Shown here piece by piece: positions 54,131-60,060 of a DNA stretch of 60,060 nucleotides. How positions within the stretch are numbered: position 1 is the stretch's first letter; the number at the start of each line of letters is the position of its first letter. Both the position numbers and the translations under genes were made by a program. This stretch comes from Thermovorax subterraneus (GTDB lineage Bacteria > Bacillota > Thermosediminibacteria > Thermosediminibacterales > Thermosediminibacteraceae): positions 1-60,060 of the forward strand of contig JAKIHM010000014.1 in assembly GCA_021608145.1 (NCBI GenBank), in the 5' to 3' direction. The notes below the pieces were generated by a model. That model saw nothing but the letters and a program-made list of their open reading frames with translations. It did not search any database and was not told the DNA's origin.

Positions 54131-54694
54131 GTAAAATTGTATAAAAAATAGTTTTTACAAGAAGATTTTTTTATGCATTTAATTAATTACATAAAAGTAC
54201 GTGTCTCAAGTATAATTAATCTTGCAGTTAGTTTTTCGTACCCTCAATTTAAAAAAAAACTCAAAGTAACTAAAAATAGAAAGTACAACAACTCTTTACT
54301 TACCGAAAAGCATTGGCTGATATTCAATTTATCAGATTCAGCAGCATGGAACTCTATTTTAAAAGGCAAAAGCATAAAAATGAGGCCGACCTGTTAAAGG
54401 ATAGACAGCAGAATACAGAATACATGTACTTTTACCGTATTAAAGTAGGCATAGAAGCCCCTGACATCAAAGCTCTAGAGTAAGTAAAAAAGCAGATGAG
54501 CTCATTTTTACTGACTTACTAACATATTCGACTCATACGATGTTAAATCTACGTATAAAAGACTCACGGTAATATGTCAATACCCTAAAACTGGAAAATA
54601 AAATTATTGGGGCAAAAAAAGACAATAATATCCCTAGCCAATTATCATGGAAAAAATTGGCACAAAAGAGGTCAAATAAGTTTTAATAACAAAA

Positions 54695-55929
54695 TTAACT
54701 CCTCACCGTCCCTTTGTAAATTTGGCCTTTGCTCAGCAGCGCAAAGACCAGCCTAACAAATTTGCGGGCAGTCAATACCAGCGCTCTCTTATGCTGGTGC
54801 TTTTGCACCTCCTGATACTTGGTCTGGTAATAGGCCTTGTATTCCTCGTTGTGCACCCGCAACGAGTTTGCGGCCATGACCAAGTAATAGCGGAGGTATT
54901 TATTCCCGTTCTTTGTCAAACGACGCTCTTCAGCGTCAAAATCGCCCGACTGATACCGGGTCCAGGTGAGGCCAGCATACTGAGCAAGAGAGGCTTCGTT
55001 CTTAAAACGCTTAATATCGCCTATTTCAGCGATTATCCCTGCAGCTGACACATCACCTAAACCCTTAACCGTAGTGAGAGTTTGAGGAATAGCTTTAAGC
55101 TCTCTGGAAATGACCTTATCAAGGCTTTTGATCTGCCTTTTGAGATGCTCAATGTTTTGAAGAGTAAGAGAAAGAGCTATCTCGCAGGCCTGCTGCATTT
55201 TAGAGTTTAGGCGGTAAGCGCGCCTTGCGGCTTGCTTTAAGGCACTGGCTATCTCCTCAGAATTAGCGAACCTGTTTTTCCGTGGGACTGAATAAACTCC
55301 GCCAATTCTTCTACGGATATTTGAGCTATCTCATCAGGGGTAAACTCTTTCAAGACCTCAATAGAAGCCTTGCCGAAGGCGTTGCTGAAAGGGTTATCCT
55401 GTTTGTAATTAGAAAACCTCAAAAAGAGGAGATTCAAAGCCCGATTTTTCTCCTCCACCAGGAGGTCGACAAGGTGCAATCTGAGTCTTGTAAGCTGGCG
55501 CAAAGGTGCTGTAATAGAAGCTTCATGGCTGTAGGGAGTAAGATGTCCAAAGCGAAGCCTTTCTGCGATTATATAAGCGTCGATCGCATCGGTTTTAGGG
55601 AGTCTTGAGCCAAAAGCCTTTTTAAAGCCGGCCACGAGGGAAGGATTAATTTCATACACCTGGACCGAAAAAGGCTTTAACTGAGGGGCCTCCATAAGGA
55701 AATCTCGGAGTGGGACACTGAAGATGGAAGTAGCTTCTAATCCGAGATTAAGCTGGGAGACATTGGACTTAGCTGCTAGGGAAACTACAGCGTTTATCAA
55801 CTCATTTGCGCCCTCGGCGTTATTAGGGAAAGACCTAGCGGGAGAAAGCTGATTACCATTTTCATCGATGCAAACGATGTCCAGCTTAGAGGCGCTGACA
55901 TCGATGCCTGCAAAGATGACCTGAGCCAA
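54695..55929 (-). pseudogene. IS110-family transposase with a one-base frameshift
   Basis: The N-terminal DEDD catalytic domain reads FAGIDVSASKLDIVCIDENG, NLGLEATSIF and LPKTDAIDAYIIAERL. The C-terminal Transposase_20 domain reads LTTVKGLGDVSAAGIIAEIGDIKRFKN and RLTKNGNKYLRYYLVMAANS, with the conserved serine region. The frame breaks near 55249-55265 at an A5 run. One more A would give GKNRFANSEEIASALKQAARRAY and a continuous protein of about 410 residues. The start is TTG at 55929 with AGGAGG upstream. It is probably inactive unless slippage or a sequencing error explains the break. Confidence 0.88.
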
Positions 55930-56200
55930 CGGATATCCCTCCTTGAGTTGGCCAGGATTAGGGGCGTGCCCTGCGGGTGCAGTACCTGACAGCCTCGCGG
56001 GCGATAAGAGCTTGACAGAGCGACCGGGGGTGCACCCCTGGGCTGCTGACTCCAGGGGCCGGAAGGCCTGCTGGCTCGGCTCACGAGTAAGAAACTAGTA
56101 CTGCACCGCAAGGGTCTCACTCTTTCTTGAGTAGTCCACAATTGTGGGCTACAGGGGGATGCAAGAGTGACCCCAGACCAACCCAAATTAATTTTCGCAA
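55930..56200 (-). ncRNA. Candidate IS110 bridge RNA (5' non-coding end)
   Basis: GC-rich non-coding DNA between the element's 5' end and the transposase. A near-perfect 17-bp inverted repeat (56098-56114 with 55969-55985) encloses about 112 nt with further hairpins such as GGGGTGCACCCC and GGCC-GGAA-GGCC. IS110-family elements encode a bridge RNA in such an end, which specifies target and donor. The assignment here rests on position and structure only. Confidence 0.5.
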
Positions 56201-56325
56201 AGGCACACCTTATTATCAAGAAGCTATAAAAACTTCTTGATAATTTCTAAAACATATTATACGAGGGATGCGAAATAAGTTAGGAAACTTTTAGTACTTA
56301 AGTTAATCTTAAGGGGGATTATTTC

Positions 56326-57474
56326 ATGAAAGTGGTAATTGCACCAGATTCTTTCAAAGAAAGCCTTACTTCAAAAGAAGTTGCCGATGCCATCGAAAGA
56401 GGAATAAAAAAAGTTTTAAAGAATAATATTGAAATTATTAAGGTTCCAATGGCTGACGGTGGAGAAGGTACTGTAGAAACACTAATTTCAGTAGTCGGAG
56501 GAAAAATTGTTGAAACAAAAGTTATCGGCCCCTTGGGAGAAGAAGTCAATTCGTTTTTCGGAATTCTTGATGATGAGAAGACAGCTGTTATTGCAGTGGC
56601 TGATGCTTCGGGTCTTGCGTTGGTACCTCCTGAAAAAAGAAATCCTTTAATCACTACCTCATATGGAACTGGACAGTTGATTAAAAAAGCACTAGATTTG
56701 GGATGTGAGAAGATTATTATCGGCCTGGGCGGCAGTGCTACAAATGATGGTGGAGTTGGAATGGCTCAGGCGTTAGGAATAAAATTCTTAGATGAAAAAG
56801 GAGAAGAAATAGGTTTTGGTGGAGGCCAACTTAACAGAATTGTAAGAATAGATATGAGTAACTTAGATGAAAGAATAAAGGCAACAAAAATAGAAGTAGC
56901 ATGTGATGTCAATAATCCGTTGTGTGGCCCGAACGGGGCGTCACGCATTTACGGCCCTCAAAAAGGTGCAGATGCAAAAATGATTGAAATACTCGATAAA
57001 AATCTTGAGCACTTGGCTAATGTAATTAAAGATAATTTAGGTATAGACATTAAAGATTTTCCTGGAGCAGGTGCCGCAGGAGGACTGGGAGCCGGTCTTG
57101 TGGCCTTTTTAAATGCCGAATTAAAAAGGGGTATTGACATAATTATCGATATTACACAACTGGAAAAGTACATTAAAGACGCATCCCTATTAATAACCGG
57201 TGAGGGACGCATTGATAAACAGATTTTAAATGGTAAAACTATTTATGGCATATCTAAGATTGCTAAAAAACACGGGGTGCCTGTTGTGGCCATTGTTGGA
57301 AGTATTCACGAGGATGCCTATGAGCTTTTCGATGAAGGAATAATAGACGGTATAGAGTGTATCATAGAAAAACCTATGTCACTAGAAGAAGCCTTTATAA
57401 AGGCAGACATCCTCGTAGAAAGAGCTGCTGAGCGAGTGATGAGAATAATTTTGATAGATATAAAAAACGTATAA
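56326..57474 (+). CDS. Glycerate 2-kinase (GlxK/GarK type)
   Basis: A 382-residue glycerate kinase, ATP plus D-glycerate giving 2-phosphoglycerate. MKVVIAPDSFKESLTSKEVADAIERGIKK is the family N-terminus, and MADGGEGTVETL, IIGLGGSATNDGGVGMAQALG, ACDVNNPLCGPNGAS and PGAGAAGGLGAGLVAFLNAEL are conserved blocks. It would feed glycerate from the operon 1 pathway (AOR or hydroxypyruvate reductase product) into glycolysis. ATG follows AAGGGGG. Monocistronic, on the opposite strand to the two operons. Confidence 0.93.
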   Translation: MKVVIAPDSFKESLTSKEVADAIERGIKKVLKNNIEIIKVPMADGGEGTVETLISVVGGKIVETKVIGPLGEEVNSFFGILDDEKTAVIAVADASGLALVPPEKRNPLITTSYGTGQLIKKALDLGCEKIIIGLGGSATNDGGVGMAQALGIKFLDEKGEEIGFGGGQLNRIVRIDMSNLDERIKATKIEVACDVNNPLCGPNGASRIYGPQKGADAKMIEILDKNLEHLANVIKDNLGIDIKDFPGAGAAGGLGAGLVAFLNAELKRGIDIIIDITQLEKYIKDASLLITGEGRIDKQILNGKTIYGISKIAKKHGVPVVAIVGSIHEDAYELFDEGIIDGIECIIEKPMSLEEAFIKADILVERAAERVMRIILIDIKNV

Positions 57475-57571
57475 TCTATTCTAGGGTGAGACTTTTTATT
57501 CTTCTTTGCTAAAGAATTCACATTCAGTAAACTGAGTAGGATTACAGTCCCTCGCGCTGCCCCGTTTTTAT

Positions 57572-57597
57572 AAAAAAGGGCGGGATTTTCCCGCCCT
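57572..57597 (-). terminator. Intrinsic terminator of thiC-thiM
   Basis: GGGCGGGA/TCCCGCCC (57578-57585 with 57589-57596) is followed on the minus strand by TTTTTT. It directly abuts the thiM stop codon. Confidence 0.9.
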
Positions 57598-57598
57598 C

Positions 57599-58396
57599 TT
57601 ATGTTAGTGTATATTTCATCCCCGCTCGTATCTTTTCTTCCGATAGATTGTAAAGCTCGTCGAAGAAGCACACCTTGAAGCTTGCAGGTCCCCGAATTTC
57701 CGGTCTACTCGCTGCTAGTTCCCCGGCTAGGCCAAAAGTAACCAGGGCCGCAACGGAAGCTTTGAAGTAATCCCTTTCAACGCCGCAGAAGCTGCCGATA
57801 ACCGACGCCAGCATGCACCCCGTGCCGGTTATCGTTCCCATCCACGGGTGGCCGTTGTCCACGAAAGCCACCCTTTCCCCATCTGTCACCACATCTCTGG
57901 CGCCGGATATCACCACGGTTGCTCCAAGGTTTTTCGCCATGTCTTTTGCAGCCGCCAAAAGATTCTCGCTGCTGCCGACAGCCTCGACCCCGCGGATCTC
58001 ACCCCCTGCACCGGCAAGCACTCCTATTTCGGCGCTGTTTCCCTTTACTACGGATACTTTGACCTCTCCCAGTATCCTTTTTGCGCTTTCGGTCCTGAGG
58101 GGCGTGGCTCCAGCCCCCACCGGGTCCAGCACCACTGGTATTCCGAACTCATTCGCCTTTTTGCCGGCTTTTATCATGGACTCCACCTGTTTAGGCGTAA
58201 GAGTTCCTATATTCAGCACGAGGCCCGACGCCGCCTTCACCATGTCCTCCACTTCTTCTAGGGCATGTGCCATAACCGGCAGGGCTCCGATTGCCAGCGT
58301 TACATTGGCGCAGTCGTTTACTGTCACGATATTGGTGATGTGATGTACTAACGGCTTTTGATTCCTTACCTTATCAAGCAAACCTTCTATCATCAA
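57599..58396 (-). CDS. thiM: Hydroxyethylthiazole kinase
   Basis: A 265-residue ribokinase-fold enzyme that phosphorylates 4-methyl-5-(2-hydroxyethyl)thiazole for thiamin salvage. [38 protein letters not shown] is the N-terminal signature, [16 protein letters not shown] and [11 protein letters not shown] are conserved, and [13 protein letters not shown] contains the catalytic Cys region. It follows thiC by about 20 bp under the same riboswitch. Confidence 0.95.
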   Translation of the reverse strand: MMIEGLLDKVRNQKPLVHHITNIVTVNDCANVTLAIGALPVMAHALEEVEDMVKAASGLVLNIGTLTPKQVESMIKAGKKANEFGIPVVLDPVGAGATPLRTESAKRILGEVKVSVVKGNSAEIGVLAGAGGEIRGVEAVGSSENLLAAAKDMAKNLGATVVISGARDVVTDGERVAFVDNGHPWMGTITGTGCMLASVIGSFCGVERDYFKASVAALVTFGLAGELAASRPEIRGPASFKVCFFDELYNLSEEKIRAGMKYTLT

Positions 58397-58416
58397 AAAT
58401 CACTCCTCTAATTTTA

Positions 58417-59715
58417 TTAACAATTAATCTTTTCCGTACCCAGGAATTTGGCTACCACGTCCATGGCGCAGAAATTTCCGCACATGGTGCAGGTCTTGGT
58501 ATCCGAAGTGTTCCTTTTTTCCCTGTATCTCCCGGCCTTTACCGGGTCGATGGCAAGTTTAATCTGGGCCTCCCAGTCTAGGTTTTTTCGCGCTTTTGCC
58601 ATTTCGAGGTCCCATTTTCTTGCTCCAGAGACGCCTTTGACGATATCGGCGGCGTGGGCTGCTATCCTTGAAGCTATAACCCCTTCCCTCACATCTTCCA
58701 CAGTAGGAAGCCCCAGGTGTTCCGCGGGAGTTACGTAGCAAAGGAAGTCTGCACCGGCCGCCGCGGCAATTGCTCCGCCTATGGCCGCCGCTATGTGGTC
58801 GTAGCCCGCCGCCACGTCGGTAACCAGCGGCCCCAGCACGTAGAAGGGCGCACCGTGGCAGATTCTCTTTTGAAGCTTCACATTCGCCTCAATCTGGTCC
58901 ATCGGAACGTGACCCGGCCCTTCCACCATAACCTGCACCCCATGCTTTCTCGCTTCTTGCACCAGTTCACCAAGAACGATAAGCTCCTGGACCTGCGCCC
59001 TGTCGGTAGCGTCGGCAAGACATCCGGGCCGCAGGCCGTCCCCCAGGCTTAAAGTAATATCGTACTTCCGAGCTATCTCAAGAAGCTTGTCGAATTTTTC
59101 GTAGAGGGGATTTTGCCTGCCGTTTTTCAGCATCCAGCCTGTCAGGAACGCACCGCCCCTGCTCACTATGTCCGTAATCCTTCCTTCCCTGCGAAGCCTT
59201 TCCACGGCCTCCAGCGTGACGCCGCAGTGGACGGTCATGAAATCCACACCCTGTTCGGCTTGTTCTTCGATGACTTCAAAAAGTTCTTCTTCTGTAAACT
59301 CGACGACGCTGCCCCGTTCTTTCCTGGCCCGCACTCCAACTTCGTATATAGGGACAGTCCCCAGCGGCACGTGGATTTCTGCAAGTATGATCTTCCGAAT
59401 TGCTGCGATATCCCCACCGGTGGAAAGGTCCATGATGGCATCGGCACCTGCCTCAATTGCCGCTTTTGCCTTTAAGAGCTCTTCTTCAAGGTCAGCATAA
59501 GCTTCAGAAGTTCCGATATTGGCGTTGACCTTGGTCCTCAGGCCTCTTCCTATGCCGCAGGGTTTCAGGCCCCTGTGGTTCTTGTTGCACGGGATAACCG
59601 CAGTTCCATCAGCAATTGCTCTTCTTACCTCTTCGGCATCCACTCGTTCTCGTTCGGCCACCTCTTTCATCTCATCGGTAATTATGCCCTGCCGGGCGGC
59701 TTCCAACTGCGTCAT
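58417..59715 (-). CDS. thiC: Phosphomethylpyrimidine (HMP-P) synthase
   Basis: A radical-SAM enzyme of about 432 residues that converts AIR to [24 protein letters not shown] is the short-form N-terminus. [37 protein letters not shown] and [16 protein letters not shown] are conserved, and the C-terminal cluster motif is CTMCGNFC. I start at ATG 59715, after GGGGGAG, rather than an in-frame ATG at 59739, which falls in the riboswitch terminator region. Confidence 0.96.
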   Translation of the reverse strand: MTQLEAARQGIITDEMKEVAERERVDAEEVRRAIADGTAVIPCNKNHRGLKPCGIGRGLRTKVNANIGTSEAYADLEEELLKAKAAIEAGADAIMDLSTGGDIAAIRKIILAEIHVPLGTVPIYEVGVRARKERGSVVEFTEEELFEVIEEQAEQGVDFMTVHCGVTLEAVERLRREGRITDIVSRGGAFLTGWMLKNGRQNPLYEKFDKLLEIARKYDITLSLGDGLRPGCLADATDRAQVQELIVLGELVQEARKHGVQVMVEGPGHVPMDQIEANVKLQKRICHGAPFYVLGPLVTDVAAGYDHIAAAIGGAIAAAAGADFLCYVTPAEHLGLPTVEDVREGVIASRIAAHAADIVKGVSGARKWDLEMAKARKNLDWEAQIKLAIDPVKAGRYREKRNTSDTKTCTMCGNFCAMDVVAKFLGTEKINC

Positions 59716-59740
59716 AAAAAACTCCCCCTTTAAAAACAAA

Positions 59741-59870
59741 AAATCGTACCCAGGGGTACGAACTCAAAAAGCAACCGACTACCCTCCCTACGCTGGCATT
59801 ACCCAAACAGGTTCAAGGGTTCGGGAAAAATTCCCGTCTCAGCCGCTTTTCGCAGCACCCCCGGTAGTCT
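59741..59870 (-). promoter_or_regulatory. TPP riboswitch with intrinsic terminator
   Basis: On the minus strand the aptamer (59870-59775) carries GGGGGTGC, GCGGCTGAGACGGG, ACCCTTGAACCTG and GGTAATGCCAGCGTAGGGA, the THI-box consensus. P1 is formed by AGACTACC with GGTAGTC. After it, CGTACCC/GGGTACG (59760-59745) followed by ATTTTTTG is a terminator. TPP should repress thiC-thiM by premature termination. Confidence 0.95.
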
Positions 59871-59888
59871 ATATTAAGTTTTGCTAAA

Positions 59889-59917
59889 ATTATATACAAA
59901 ATAATACTTAAAGTCAA
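59889..59917 (-). promoter_or_regulatory. thiC-thiM promoter
   Basis: On the minus strand TTGACT (59917-59912), a 17-bp spacer and TATAAT (59894-59889) stand about 20 bp upstream of the TPP aptamer. The remaining 59918-60060 is AT-rich without a recognisable gene. Confidence 0.8.
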
Positions 59918-60060
59918 CGAAAATAATTATAAAGTCTGTGTCAAGAGGTTGTAGGTAAAAAATTTTTTAAGCTGACCTTCACCACTATTTAAGTTCAGGT
60001 GACATAAATTTGATGTATTATATTGCCATTTATGTAAAATAATTACTGCATAAGTTGACA

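Larger units (their letters stand above)
54637..56219 (-). mobile_element. IS110-family insertion sequence
   Basis: It contains a DEDD/Transposase_20 gene on the minus strand and about 290 bp of structured non-coding DNA before the gene. Ends are approximate. The hairpin GCCAATT/AATTGGC (54637-54661) lies near the 3' end. IS110 elements lack classical terminal repeats, so the borders cannot be fixed without an empty site. A truncated inverted copy sits at 53701-53791. Confidence 0.65.

Noticed and set aside
54173-54397. 74-residue plus-strand open frame in the operon 2 upstream region
   Set aside because: Low complexity, no SD, no family resemblance, and set in decayed intergenic DNA.
55797-56219. 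140-residue minus-strand open frame covering the 5' end of the IS110 element
   Set aside because: It is out of frame with the transposase and overlaps the structured non-coding end. The composition (Ser/Arg/Pro-rich) is that of a chance frame.
56243-56270. Possible promoter TTGATA...TATACG before the glycerate kinase gene
   Set aside because: The spacer is only about 15 bp and the -10 is poor. Not strong enough to list.
60002-60040. ACATAAAT...ATTTATGT inverted repeat near the right edge
   Set aside because: AT-rich and short, at the window edge with no adjoining gene visible. Cannot be interpreted.

Overview
The window looks like a chromosomal stretch of an anaerobic, probably thermophilic Firmicute of the Thermosediminibacter/Thermoanaerobacter type. 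This rests on strong SD sequences, many GTG/TTG starts, low-to-medium GC, a tungsten-type aldehyde:ferredoxin oxidoreductase, GatCAB, and Asp23, YjbQ and copper-amine-oxidase-N-like proteins. The genus is an inference. I recognise no rRNA, tRNA or CRISPR array.

Layout. 1-3.8 kb: a small membrane protein, a GNAT acetyltransferase and a three-gene ABC-2 exporter. 3.8-6.3 kb: an IS607-type element (serine recombinase plus TnpB, with an omega-RNA-like 3' end) that appears to sit between the exporter genes and their native promoter. 6.6-9.6 kb: a CadC-like repressor and a CadA heavy-metal ATPase with a consensus promoter and two operator-like dyads. 9.6-19.1 kb: housekeeping genes and a small amidase/holin pair (yjbQ, rarA, acyP, ltaE, a ttcA-like gene and others). 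19.1-24.8 kb: oppABCDF. 25-28.3 kb: gatCAB. 28.6-30.4 kb: an IS3 remnant and a frameshifted CdaR-type regulator.

30.4-53.7 kb is a large accessory block of two minus-strand catabolic operons. Operon 1 (44.4 to 30.4 kb) encodes a class II aldolase, Zn-dehydrogenase, FGGY kinase, TRAP transporter, two SDRs, RraA-like and Ldh2-like proteins, a MoaD-like carrier, AOR, Fe-alcohol dehydrogenase and a 2-hydroxyacid dehydrogenase. Operon 2 (53.7 to 44.9 kb) encodes an SDR, Zn-dehydrogenase, second TRAP transporter, DhnA-type aldolase, second Zn-dehydrogenase and second FGGY kinase. A glycerate 2-kinase lies just beyond, at 56.3 kb. A coherent reading is import of sugar acids or polyols, oxidation to keto-sugars, phosphorylation, aldol cleavage to DHAP plus a short aldehyde, then ferredoxin-linked oxidation or NAD(P)H-linked reduction of that aldehyde, with glycerate returned to glycolysis. 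The substrates cannot be read from the sequence. Both operons carry related AT-rich upstream blocks.

54.6-56.2 kb is an IS110-family element with a one-base frameshift and a structured 5' non-coding end that is a candidate bridge RNA. The window closes with thiC-thiM behind a TPP riboswitch.

The most novel signal is a two-copy structured RNA leader, upstream of yjbQ (minus strand) and ltaE (plus strand). In both copies the loop of a stem contains CCGCC-T-GCTGGG, which can pair with a downstream GGCGG, a fixed 10-nt spacer and CCCAGC. The copies show compensatory changes, and the pairing competes with a terminator-like hairpin. I cannot assign it to a known riboswitch class.
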